The translations under genes and the position numbers were made by a program. The notes beneath the pieces are model-generated. The model was not told the origin of the DNA. It ran no database searches and worked only from the letters and a program-made list of their open reading frames with translations. Positions 1-7,077 of a stretch of 12,169 bases of DNA are shown one piece after another. This DNA comes from Chloroflexota bacterium (GTDB lineage Bacteria > Chloroflexota > UBA6077 > JACCZL01). The stretch lies in the NCBI GenBank assembly GCA_020845495.1, contig JADLFM010000209.1:1-12169 (forward strand), read 5' to 3'. Positions within the stretch are counted from its first letter, which is position 1. Each line of letters begins with the position of its first letter.

Positions 1-187
1 GATTGCATGTTGATGTCGTCGTGCCGCCGCGTCGGGGCTTGAAAGCCCCGCCTACGATCCTGCAGTCGCTGCGCGACGCTCCAGTCGCACCAGTGCCTGC
101 CGTTCCCTGCGGCCGTCGCGCAGCGACTGAATGCGTGTAGGCGGGGACTTCAGTCCCCGACCGCCCGTTGAACATGCAATCGCCCTG
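1..187. repeat. Left copy of nested-palindrome intergenic element
   Basis: Non-coding MITE/REP-like element. Outer terminal inverted repeat GATTGCATGTT (1-11) pairs with AACATGCAATC (171-181). Inside lie two small hairpins with GA or TC loops: CGGGGCTT/AAGCCCCG (33-50) and CGGGGACT/AGTCCCCG (142-159). Between them is a perfect 15-bp inverted repeat, AGTCGCTGCGCGACG (64-78) with CGTCGCGCAGCGACT (114-128). The 131-bp core (31-161) recurs inverted at 12011-12141 with only about nine differences by eye. It contains no transposase or credible reading frame. It lies just downstream of the small membrane-protein gene, so its hairpins could also protect or terminate that transcript, although there is no U-tract. 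Confidence 0.9.
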
Positions 188-213
188 GCGCTACGGTGGC
201 TCGTGCGCGAGAC

Positions 214-459
214 TCACCAGCGCAGGGCCAGGACCAGCAGGAACAGCCCGGTAAGCAGCGCCGTCAACGCGCTGAGCCAGCCGAGCACGAATGCAAACAT
301 CGAGGCCAGGCCCGGACGTCCCACCGTCCCGGCCAGCCGGGCGTGCAGCCAGAATGCAGCGACGGTGCAGATGACCGAGCCGCCAAAAACCATCCCGATC
401 ATCTGGGAATCCATCGGCGATACGCGCTCCGGTCCGACGTTCTTCGTATCCGCCATCAT
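214..459 (-). CDS. Small two-helix membrane protein, hypothetical
   Basis: An 81-residue protein with two predicted membrane helices. The first spans about residues 20-40 (IGMVFGGSVICTVAAF region) and the second about 52-79 (FAFVLGWLSALTALLTGLFL region), ending in LRW. A short basic loop, HARLAGTVGR, separates them. Third codon positions are overwhelmingly G or C, as in the neighbouring genes, which argues that the frame is real rather than chance. No family is recognised. The start is uncertain: two ATGs are adjacent at 454-459, neither with a convincing Shine-Dalgarno, and an internal ATG just before the first helix is also possible. It follows the LuxR gene on the same strand after 261 bp, so it may be a distal operon member or have its own promoter. 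It ends about 27 bp from the left palindromic element. Confidence 0.65.
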   Translation of the reverse strand: MMADTKNVGPERVSPMDSQMIGMVFGGSVICTVAAFWLHARLAGTVGRPGLASMFAFVLGWLSALTALLTGLFLLVLALRW

Positions 460-720
460 CCAGCGTGTCAGGCCAGGGGCGGGGCGTGTCCCGGAGCGTT
501 CGCAGCCGCATCCAGGGCACAGCAGTCAAGACCTCCAACGTGGCGCCGGCCGGAGGTCCACCTGCGATGACGGGAGCTTACCAGCCGCCGCGTTCCAGCC
601 GCGAATGGCGCTGCTCGCGACGCGTATCGCCTCGAGCCGTCTCGACGATCTGGACGTCGGAGCCGTGCAGCCATCTCCGGTTTTCAGCGTGCGGCGCGCG
701 TGGACACCGGGCGCTCGGAT
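460..720. other. Intergenic gap, no clear gene or site
   Basis: The 261 bp between the LuxR stop and the small membrane-protein start hold no RNA gene and no obvious intrinsic terminator. Other frames here lack membrane or domain signatures. A minus-strand TTGACT (525-530) could be a -35 box for the small gene, but no matching -10 is visible. Confidence 0.5.
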
Positions 721-3525
721 TCAGGACAGCAACCGCAGCTCTCGGGCGCGTGCCACGGCCTGGGTCCGGCTCGCAGCGTCGAGCTTGCCGAAGATGTGGG
801 TCAGGTGCTTCTTCACCGTATCGAGCGTGACGACCAGCCGTGCCGCGATCTCCCGATTGGACCGCCCCTCAGCCAGGAGCAGGAGAACCTCGGCCTCTCG
901 CTCGGTCAGCGGCTCGATCAGGACCATTGCGCTGGCGATGCGAGCAACCGAGTCCGCGCCGTCGTGTCCGTTCCGCGATCGGGATGCCAACGCCAGCAGA
1001 CCGGTCGCGTAGCCCACGACCTCCTCGGTGACCGATGGACGGTAACCGCGCTGTGATGATGCCACGAACCGTCGCAGCAGATCGGCCATCGGGGCGCCCT
1101 CGTCAACGAACGCGGCCACATAGGCCTCGGGCGCAGCGAGCGTCAGTGCGTCGTGCAGCGCGTCGAGCGCGCAGTCTGGTCTGGCTGCTACATCGAACGC
1201 GAGCGCCTGGAGTGCGCGTACCTCAATCGTGCTGCCGGTTCGGCCCTGGGTGACCGCCGCGGCGTGGAGCCGGCTGAGCAATGGCAACGCCCGCTCAGCC
1301 TCCCCGTGTGCGAGGCGCAGCCGCGCCAGCACGAGCTGCTCGCGCTCGTGCGGATAGCTCGGCGGGTCCGTCTCCCGGAGTCCGCGTTCGGCCACCCAGC
1401 GGTCGATCTCGTCGGTCTCGCCCAGCGCCAGGAGCAGCCGGGCGCGCTCGGCCGGCCCGGGGTTGAACAGCGATACCACCTGGGCGCTCGGCACCACCCG
1501 GGCTGCCTCGTCTGCCGTGGTCCGCGCCGACGCCCGGTCTCCGCTGGCGTATTGCGCCCAGGCGAGCGTGGCGAGGCCAGCCGAGACCGGCTCGGTGCTG
1601 ACGATCCGACGGCTGAGGTCAAGCCCGATGGCGGCGTGGCGGAGTGCGCCTTCGAGGTCGCCACGCTGGCGGAGCACATCGGCGAGGCCGATGTGCTGGA
1701 GACTCGCGGCCGGCGGAGGCTCGCCGGCCGATGGCGACATCCGCTCCAGGGCCCGCCGAAACGTCTGCTCGGCGTCGCGCAGGCGCCCGCCGGCCTGCTG
1801 GATCCGGCCCTGGACAAACAGCAGGCGCGTCGACATCTCGGGCCGGTCGTCGATCCGGAGTTCTACGATTGCTGCGCTGGCAAGGTGCTCGGCGTCGGCC
1901 AGCCGCCCGGCGATCCAGGCGGCTTCGGCCGGCAGCGCCTGCACAACCAGTCCAAGCTGCCTGTCGTCCTCGGTCAGGTGGTCGAGCGCCCGTCGTGCAT
2001 TCATCTCGGCCTGCTCGGCGTCGCCCACGCGGCTCGCCAGCACAGCGCGGATGAAGGCAATCGTCGCCACGACGTTGACCAGCTCGCTCTGCTGGCGGCC
2101 AACGGTCGCGGTGAACGGCTCCACGAGTGTCGAGGCTGGCGCGCGCTCGGCTGCCGCGACGCAGGCCGCCGCCTCGTCCATCCGCGCCGAGACCAGCGCG
2201 CGCAGGCCGCGAGCCAGTGCCAGCCTCGGCCGCTGGCTCAACGTGCCGGGCGGGAGCATCGCGAGCCACCGTTCGAGAGTCGCGCCCTCGCTGCGCCACC
2301 AGATCAGCTCCTCGGCTGAGGCCTCGATCAGCCTGATGGCGTCGCCGTCGTCGCCGGCTGCCAGGACGTGATGCACGGCGTCGGATACGAGTCCATTCCC
2401 GCGATACCAGTCAGCGGCCCGACGATGGAGGCCAGCGAGCTGCTCGGGACACTCCTGTCCCAGCCGCACGCGCAGCAGATCGGCGAACAGGTGGTGGTAC
2501 CGGTACCAGCGGCGCCGATCGTCCAACGGCGCCACGAACAGGTTGGCGCGCTCGGCCTGCTCCAGCAGTTGTTGCCCATCCGTGCGCCCGGTGAGCGCGT
2601 CGCAGAGCGGGCCGGACAGCCGCTCCAGGATCGAGGTCGTGAGCAGGAACTGCCGCATCTCCTCGGGCTGGCGGGCCAGCACCTCCTCGCTCAGGTAGTC
2701 CAGGACGAATCGGTGGCTCCCGGCGAATGCTGCCACGAACGCCGCCGGATCAGGCTGGTGGCGAAGCGACAGGGCGGCGAGCTGGAGGCCGGCCACCCAG
2801 CCCTCGGTGCGCTCCGTCAACGCCGCCACGGCGTCGTCTGGCAGTCGAAGACCACAGAGATCGCGCAGGAAGGACGCCGTCTCTTCCGCGCTGAAGCGGA
2901 GATCGGCGGCGCGCACTTCGGCCAGACGCCCGCGGGCGCGCAGGTCACCGAAGGGGAGCGGCGGGTCGCTGCGCCCGGCAATCACCAGGCGAAGGCCGGT
3001 CGGAAGATGGTCGATCAGGAACGCCACGCCGTTGTGGATCCGCGGCGAATCGACGACGTGGTAGTCGTCAAGCACCAGCGTGAGGTCATCGTCGCGCATG
3101 GCCAGCTCGTTGATCAGCGCGGTGACCACGGCATCAACGTAGACGTCCCCGGGCCTCGTCAGGAGGGTCGAGGCCTGTTGACCGATGTCGGGACGTACCT
3201 GGCGCAACGCGGCGAGCATGTAGCGCCAGAAGCGGACCGGATCGTTGTCGTCCTCGTCCAGTGCGAGCCACCCGACGCGGCGCTCGCTGCCGGCAGCCCA
3301 GGACGCCAGGGCCGTGGTCTTCCCGAAGCCGGGGGGCGAGCAGACCAGGCAGAGGTCGTACGTTGTGGCGTCGGCGAGGCGACCGGCGAGGCCTGGCCGT
3401 GCGACGAGTCCGGCGCGGACGCGCGGCACCGTCACCTTCGTCGCCAGCAGATCGCCCTCCAGTGAGACGCTGGATTCGGCCGAGACCGACGTCGGGGATG
3501 AGACCACGCGCGAACCCGGATCCAT
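721..3525 (-). CDS. MalT/LAL-type ATP-dependent LuxR transcriptional regulator
   Basis: A 934-residue STAND-class regulator. A Walker A motif SPPGFGKTT sits near residues 63-71 and a Walker B strand LTLVLDDYHVV near 148-158. A winged-helix and TPR-like helical superhelix fill roughly residues 300-860. The C-terminal 65 residues are a LuxR/GerE helix-turn-helix (LTEREAEVLLLLAEG, then NREIAARL and VKKHLTHIFGKL). Known members such as MalT bind ATP and an inducer, oligomerise and activate transcription. The inducer here cannot be read from sequence. I chose the ATG at 3523-3525 because GAAGGG (3532-3537 on the complement) lies six bases upstream. A GTG 60 bases further out has no ribosome site. 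It follows the monooxygenase pair after 112 bp on the same strand, so it may regulate that pair. The upstream gap carries a perfect 10-bp direct repeat. Confidence 0.95.
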   Translation of the reverse strand: MDPGSRVVSSPTSVSAESSVSLEGDLLATKVTVPRVRAGLVARPGLAGRLADATTYDLCLVCSPPGFGKTTALASWAAGSERRVGWLALDEDDNDPVRFWRYMLAALRQVRPDIGQQASTLLTRPGDVYVDAVVTALINELAMRDDDLTLVLDDYHVVDSPRIHNGVAFLIDHLPTGLRLVIAGRSDPPLPFGDLRARGRLAEVRAADLRFSAEETASFLRDLCGLRLPDDAVAALTERTEGWVAGLQLAALSLRHQPDPAAFVAAFAGSHRFVLDYLSEEVLARQPEEMRQFLLTTSILERLSGPLCDALTGRTDGQQLLEQAERANLFVAPLDDRRRWYRYHHLFADLLRVRLGQECPEQLAGLHRRAADWYRGNGLVSDAVHHVLAAGDDGDAIRLIEASAEELIWWRSEGATLERWLAMLPPGTLSQRPRLALARGLRALVSARMDEAAACVAAAERAPASTLVEPFTATVGRQQSELVNVVATIAFIRAVLASRVGDAEQAEMNARRALDHLTEDDRQLGLVVQALPAEAAWIAGRLADAEHLASAAIVELRIDDRPEMSTRLLFVQGRIQQAGGRLRDAEQTFRRALERMSPSAGEPPPAASLQHIGLADVLRQRGDLEGALRHAAIGLDLSRRIVSTEPVSAGLATLAWAQYASGDRASARTTADEAARVVPSAQVVSLFNPGPAERARLLLALGETDEIDRWVAERGLRETDPPSYPHEREQLVLARLRLAHGEAERALPLLSRLHAAAVTQGRTGSTIEVRALQALAFDVAARPDCALDALHDALTLAAPEAYVAAFVDEGAPMADLLRRFVASSQRGYRPSVTEEVVGYATGLLALASRSRNGHDGADSVARIASAMVLIEPLTEREAEVLLLLAEGRSNREIAARLVVTLDTVKKHLTHIFGKLDAASRTQAVARARELRLLS

Positions 3526-3545
3526 GAGTCGCCCTTCTGGCTCCG

Positions 3546-3568
3546 TCTGGGTGCACGTTCTGGGTGCA
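3546..3568 (-). promoter_or_regulatory. Direct repeat TGCACCCAGA x2 before LuxR gene
   Basis: Two perfect copies of TGCACCCAGA on the minus strand (3559-3568 and 3546-3555) with a 13-bp period, about 21-43 bases upstream of the LuxR ATG and just 5' of its ribosome site. This is a candidate operator, possibly autoregulatory, or a leader element. No factor can be assigned. Confidence 0.45.
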
Positions 3569-3637
3569 AGTCTCGTGCCCCACACCGGTCACGCATGGCT
3601 GTGCGCCTCGCCTCAGTACGGCGGTGGGCGGTCGCGG

Positions 3638-4891
3638 TCATCCGCCGGCTCGGTTCACCTGGCTCTGCGCGTACCCCGTCAGGGAGGCGTAGCCGCGCAC
3701 GATGGCCTCGCGCTCGGCGTAGCTGGCGACGGCGTCGAGGTCGTCGAAGCCGTCCGGCGCGCGGGCCTCGATCAGGTCGATGACCCCCTCCGGGCCGCCG
3801 CGTCGGTTCGAGAGGACGATCTGGGCCGTGGCCGGGCGGCGCTCGGCATCGTAGGCTGTCAGCGCCTCGGTCACCGAAGCGCCCGAGGTCAGGTTGTTTG
3901 TCAGTGCGCGGGCGTCGAGGATCGCCTGGCTGGCTCCGTTCGCGCCGGTCGGGTACATCGGGTGGGCAGCGTCGCCCAGCAGGGTGACCCGCCCGAACGA
4001 CCAGCGCGCGAGCGGGTCGCGGTCGCAGCAGGGAAACTCGAAGAACGTGCCGGTCGCCTCGATGAGGGCCAGGGGGTCCAGGAAGTCCAGCTCGAACGTG
4101 TCGCGCACAAACGGCAGCGCCTCGTCCAACCGGCCGGGCCGGCTCCAATCCTCCCGGCGCGGCGGCGGCTGCGAGCCATCGCCGATCCGCGCCATGATCG
4201 CCCAGTTGGTCAGCCGGCGGTCCGGGCGCTCGGGATCGGCGTGAATCGGGTAGTAGACCAGCTTGGCGTCGTTGCCGCCGGCGATGATCTGGGTCCGGCC
4301 ATCAGCGTAGACCGGCCAGTCGGTGGCGCCGCGCCAGAGCATGTGGCCGTTCCAGGACGGCGGCCCCTCATCAGGGTAGAGGCAGGCCCGCAGGGCCGAG
4401 TGGATGCCGTCCGCGCCGATCAGCAGGTCGCCTGCGACCTCGACCTGCTCGCCGTCAGCGCGGCGCTCGAAGCGCGCCACCACGCCCTGGCCACGCTCCT
4501 CGAAGCCCACGAGCCGGTAGCCGGTCCGGACGCTGTCGGCGCCGAGCCGTTCCAGCGCCGCCCGGTACAGCACGCCCTGGAGCGTGCCGCGATGGATGCT
4601 GATGTGCGGCACGTCGTAGCCGGCGTCGAGGCCGCGCAGCTCGTCCCAGACCGTCTGGCCGCGCCGGGTCATCAGGAGCAGGCGGCGGGCACGGATGCCG
4701 GCCCGGTCCAGGGCCGGCAGGAGCCCCAGAGTGGCCAGCTCCTTGACGGCGTGCGGCAGCATGTTGATGCCGACGCCCAGCTCGCGGACCTCCGACGCCT
4801 GCTCGTAGACTTCCACATCGATGCCGGCCCACTGGAGCGCCAGCGCCGTCGTCAGGCCGCCGATGCCGCCCCCAGCGATCAGCGCCTTCAT
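3638..4891 (-). CDS. FAD-dependent monooxygenase, PhzS-like
   Basis: A 417-residue single-component aromatic hydroxylase of the group A flavoprotein monooxygenase family. The N-terminal Rossmann motif GGGIGG (7-12) leads to the ribose-binding acidic end VYEQ (28-31). The GADG (DG) motif is at 159-162 and the FAD-phosphate GD motif GDAAHPMYPTGANGASQ at 306-322. The opening stretch, with LGVGINMLPHAVKEL and FSIHRG-type segments, most resembles PhzS-like and salicylate-hydroxylase-like enzymes that use NAD(P)H and O2 on aromatic or N-heterocyclic acids. The substrate is not predictable. The start is the ATG overlapping the StyA-like stop as ATGA (4888-4891). A longer in-frame extension is low-complexity and lies within the upstream gene, so it was rejected. 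Coupling to the upstream monooxygenase is very likely. No strong ribosome site is seen, consistent with reinitiation. Confidence 0.92.
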   Translation of the reverse strand: MKALIAGGGIGGLTTALALQWAGIDVEVYEQASEVRELGVGINMLPHAVKELATLGLLPALDRAGIRARRLLLMTRRGQTVWDELRGLDAGYDVPHISIHRGTLQGVLYRAALERLGADSVRTGYRLVGFEERGQGVVARFERRADGEQVEVAGDLLIGADGIHSALRACLYPDEGPPSWNGHMLWRGATDWPVYADGRTQIIAGGNDAKLVYYPIHADPERPDRRLTNWAIMARIGDGSQPPPRREDWSRPGRLDEALPFVRDTFELDFLDPLALIEATGTFFEFPCCDRDPLARWSFGRVTLLGDAAHPMYPTGANGASQAILDARALTNNLTSGASVTEALTAYDAERRPATAQIVLSNRRGGPEGVIDLIEARAPDGFDDLDAVASYAEREAIVRGYASLTGYAQSQVNRAGG

Positions 4892-6150
4892 GCGCGCAGG
4901 CCCGCCGCGCCGACCGCCGATTGACCGCGCGACTGCAGGTAGGCCTTCGCACTCTCCGGGCTCTCGAAGATGGCCCAGTTGCGGGCCGGTGCGTTGAAAT
5001 TGTCCACCACCTCGTCCGCGATCTCCTTGCCGCGGGCCGCCGCCTCGAAGACCTCCAGGACGTGCGGCGCTGGCGGGTGCAGGGCGGCGTTGGTCCACTC
5101 GGTGACCGGGCGGACGTACTCCCAGATGCGCGCTTCGACGGCGCGGCAGAACCCCTCGTCATAGCGTGCGTCCCGACGCGCCGCCTCGGAGATGGCCTCG
5201 CCGGTGACCCAGGCGGCGTAGGACGCCGCGTTGGCGCCCTGGCCCAGGATCGGATCGTTCAGGACGTGGACATCGCCAACCGCCAATGCATATCTCCCGT
5301 TGGCGAGCGGCGCGTAGCCACGTCGGACGGTCGGCGTGATCGCGCCCTGGAGCAGGTCCAGGGGCGCGGTCAGCCCGAACTCGGCCCGGTCGATCCGCTC
5401 GTAGACGCGCGGGGCGTGCTCGCGCAGCAGGTCAAGCAGCAGCGCCTCGAAGGCGGCCGGATCGTCGTCGTAGCGCTGCGCGGTGATCGGCTCAAGCGCG
5501 CCGCCGGGGATCGCCTCGACGAAGATGCTTGCGACGCGGCCGGCGAACGAGTAGAACGGGGCCTGGAACACCTCGCCGTGGCCCGGCGAGATGTTGAACG
5601 AGACGCCGAGTGGATCGGCCAACGAGACGCCACGAAACAGGCCAGACATCAGGCGGCGTTGCGGCTGGGAGTACGGCGAGCGCTCCGGCAGGCGCGGGAA
5701 CATCTCGGCGAGGCTGCCCCGGCCCGAGGCGACGACCATCAAGTCGTGGCCGGCGGCGAGCCGCGCGACGTCGTCGGCGTCCAGCGCCCCGACCTCGACG
5801 TGCCCGCCACGCGCCGCGAAATCTTCGAGGAGCCGGCCGAGGTAGATCCGCATGTCCACAAAGCAGCCCGGCTGCTGGAGGTCGCCGCGAAACGTGAGCG
5901 GCGGGTCGCTTCCGAGGTAGAAGTAGACGCAGAAGATCCCGAGGTCGGGCGACTCCCAGTGATCCACCCCCAGCTGGCGGTCGCGGTCTCGCGTGTGCTC
6001 GAAGCGGGCGACGGAGTTGGGCAGGCGGCCGGCGCGGATCTGGTCTGGCGTGCGGTCGCTGTAGATTGTGGCGGGGATGCCGCGCTGCTGCAGGTAGAGA
6101 CCGAGCTGCAAGCCGGCGATGCCCGAGCCGACGATGCCGATGTTGTTCAT
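4888..6150 (-). CDS. StyA-like styrene/indole monooxygenase oxygenase component
   Basis: A 420-residue protein, close to the usual StyA length (about 415). It has GSGIAG (8-13), SPGHGE (188-193), the YDDDP segment (about 227-231), ERIDRAEF followed by LDLLQGA, and a C-terminal FAD motif NDPILGQGANAASYAAW (about 298-314). The end segment, ADEVVDNFNAPARNW, also follows StyA. Group E monooxygenases epoxidise styrene or oxidise indole using FADH2 supplied by a separate NADH:flavin reductase (StyB). No reductase gene is in this window. Start is the ATG at 6148-6150 with GAAGGG (6161-6166 on the complement) ten bases upstream. A 20-residue in-frame extension precedes the conserved N-terminus and was rejected. 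It overlaps the PhzS-like gene by four bases, so the two are probably co-transcribed. The actual substrate is inferred only at family level. Confidence 0.93.
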   Translation of the reverse strand: MNNIGIVGSGIAGLQLGLYLQQRGIPATIYSDRTPDQIRAGRLPNSVARFEHTRDRDRQLGVDHWESPDLGIFCVYFYLGSDPPLTFRGDLQQPGCFVDMRIYLGRLLEDFAARGGHVEVGALDADDVARLAAGHDLMVVASGRGSLAEMFPRLPERSPYSQPQRRLMSGLFRGVSLADPLGVSFNISPGHGEVFQAPFYSFAGRVASIFVEAIPGGALEPITAQRYDDDPAAFEALLLDLLREHAPRVYERIDRAEFGLTAPLDLLQGAITPTVRRGYAPLANGRYALAVGDVHVLNDPILGQGANAASYAAWVTGEAISEAARRDARYDEGFCRAVEARIWEYVRPVTEWTNAALHPPAPHVLEVFEAAARGKEIADEVVDNFNAPARNWAIFESPESAKAYLQSRGQSAVGAAGLRA

Positions 6151-6365
6151 GGTCGACGTTCCCTTCTGCCGCGGTGCGCGCCGGCCTGACGGCCGCGGCG
6201 ACGCCCCCACACCATGATCTGACGCCCCGGCGACCGGGGCATGCCGCCAAGGTGGAAGGCGGGGTGGAAGCCTGACGTGCGTTCCGCCGAGCGTGGCTGC
6301 CGGCGCACCGTCTCTTCAGCATCTCGGGCCGCCCCGGACAGCCCGCCGGCCAGAAATCGTCCAGG

Positions 6366-6382
6366 CCTGAAGAAGGCCTGAA
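6366..6382 (-). promoter_or_regulatory. TTCAGG-N5-TTCAGG box A
   Basis: Two CCTGAA hexamers on the plus strand (6366-6371 and 6377-6382), meaning TTCAGG repeats in minus orientation with an exact 11-bp period. The tandem 11-mers AGGCCTGAAGA and AGGCCTGAAAA differ at one base. The 11-bp direct-repeat geometry is typical of OmpR/PhoB-family sites. The box lies about 216 bp upstream of the StyA-like ATG. Confidence 0.5.
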
Positions 6383-6446
6383 AATCGCGCGGCGGCCTAT
6401 TTGGCGCGTGTCTTGCCGTCGCAAGCGCTGGCGGGCGTTTGTTGGT

Positions 6447-6489
6447 GAGCGTTCAGGGAACGTTCAGGCCGGCCGCCGAACGTTCGGCG
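6447..6489. promoter_or_regulatory. Phased GAACGTTC operator cluster
   Basis: GAGCGTTC (6447-6454), GAACGTTC (6458-6465) and GAACGTTC (6478-6485) are spaced 11 and 20 bp apart, close to one and two helical turns. The last lies inside a perfect 16-bp palindrome, CGCCGAACGTTCGGCG (6474-6489). It ends 56 bp before the thioesterase start. This is a good candidate for a dimeric repressor or activator, and it interdigitates with TTCAGG box B. Confidence 0.5.
6452..6468 (+). promoter_or_regulatory. TTCAGG-N5-TTCAGG box B
   Basis: TTCAGG at 6452-6457 and 6463-6468, again with an 11-bp period, in plus orientation and 78 bp upstream of the thioesterase ATG. It has the same architecture as box A but on the opposite strand, so each divergent gene has a box pointing toward it. 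Confidence 0.5.
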
Positions 6490-6545
6490 CCGGGCCGGGC
6501 CTGTCGCGGCACGCTGTGCGCTCAGAGCGCGTAAAGGAGCAGAGC

Positions 6546-6992
6546 ATGACGGGGCGAACTGGGCCATTCTGGGACAGCGTGGCGGGGCGCGTGCCGATCC
6601 CCCGGGCGGCGGCGACGCTCGGCTTCGACTTCATCGGCGCGGACGTCGAGCACGGAACCATCGAGGTGGCATTCACGGCGACCGAGGCGTTTACGAATCC
6701 GACCGGCAACGTGCTTGGCGCGTTCGTTGCTGCCATGCTCTACGACACGCTGGGACCGGCCCTGCTGGCTACCCTGGAGCCGGATGAGTTCCAGTCCACC
6801 CTCGATCTGAACGTCCGGTTCCTGCGACCTGTGCGGCCCGGGCGGCTGGTGGGCAAGGGGAGGGTGGCGCACCGCGATGGCGAGATGGCCTCCCTGGAGG
6901 CTTCGCTGCACGATGCGCAGGGCGCGGCCATCGCGACGGCCACCGCCACCGCCCGGGTGATCCTGCTGAGCCAGGCGCGCTCCGCCGTCTGA
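6546..6992 (+). CDS. PaaI-like hotdog-fold thioesterase
   Basis: A 148-residue protein of typical length for a single hotdog acyl-CoA thioesterase. The segment AFTNPTGNVLGAFVAAMLYDTLGPALL (about 48-74) matches the family's central-helix region. There, Asn51, Gly58 and Asp67 occupy positions usually occupied by the substrate-loop Asn, the active-site HGG or QGG glycine, and the catalytic acid. LDLNVRFLRPVRPGRLVGKG (about 86-105) is the canonical following strand. The usual HGG/QGG triplet reads LGA. The substrate is presumably an acyl- or aryl-CoA, unspecified. The start is the ATG at 6546, with a strong AAAGGAG (6533-6539) six bases upstream. An in-frame extension to 6408 is rejected because it crosses the operator cluster. 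It is transcribed divergently from the monooxygenases and lies 85 bp ahead of the hydrolase-fold gene. Confidence 0.9.
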   Translation: MTGRTGPFWDSVAGRVPIPRAAATLGFDFIGADVEHGTIEVAFTATEAFTNPTGNVLGAFVAAMLYDTLGPALLATLEPDEFQSTLDLNVRFLRPVRPGRLVGKGRVAHRDGEMASLEASLHDAQGAAIATATATARVILLSQARSAV

Positions 6993-7017
6993 TCGCGCGG
7001 GCCGCGCCGAGCGCCGT

Positions 7018-7050
7018 TCACCATCAGGCCGAGCGCTGCTCACCGTCAGG
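7018..7050 (+). promoter_or_regulatory. 22-bp spaced direct repeat before hydrolase gene
   Basis: TCACCATCAGG (7018-7028) and TCACCGTCAGG (7040-7050) differ at one base and are exactly 22 bp apart, two helical turns. They sit 28 bp upstream of the hydrolase ATG, in the 85-bp gap after the thioesterase. Possible activator or repressor site; low certainty. Confidence 0.35.
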
Positions 7051-7077
7051 TTAGTGGCGAGTCAGAAGGGGAGAACC

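Larger units (their letters stand above)
6151..6545. promoter_or_regulatory. Divergent promoter region, monooxygenases versus thioesterase
   Basis: This 395-bp non-coding stretch must hold promoters for both the leftward monooxygenase pair and the rightward thioesterase. It contains a perfect hairpin GCCCCGG-CGA-CCGGGGC (6224-6240) in the StyA-like leader, two 11-bp TTCAGG repeat boxes and a GAACGTTC cluster, listed separately. No convincing sigma-70 -35/-10 pair is visible on either strand, so transcription starts cannot be placed. Confidence 0.7.

Noticed and set aside
1..187. CRISPR-like array or tRNA in the palindromic region
   Set aside because: No regularly spaced direct repeats or spacers and no cloverleaf; the symmetry is explained by nested inverted repeats.
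191..538. Alternative 115-codon minus-strand frame overlapping the small membrane protein
   Set aside because: Asp/Arg/Gly-rich with no membrane helices; the other frame has two clean helices and strong G/C third positions.
131..1012. 293-codon open plus-strand frame at the left edge
   Set aside because: It begins inside the palindromic element and runs antisense through the small membrane-protein gene and the LuxR helix-turn-helix. Composition is Arg/Ser/Pro-rich with no domain; a GC-rich shadow frame.
3245..4924. 559-codon open frame antisense to the PhzS-like gene
   Set aside because: Spans the 112-bp gap and two real genes on the other strand, with no motif or ribosome site.
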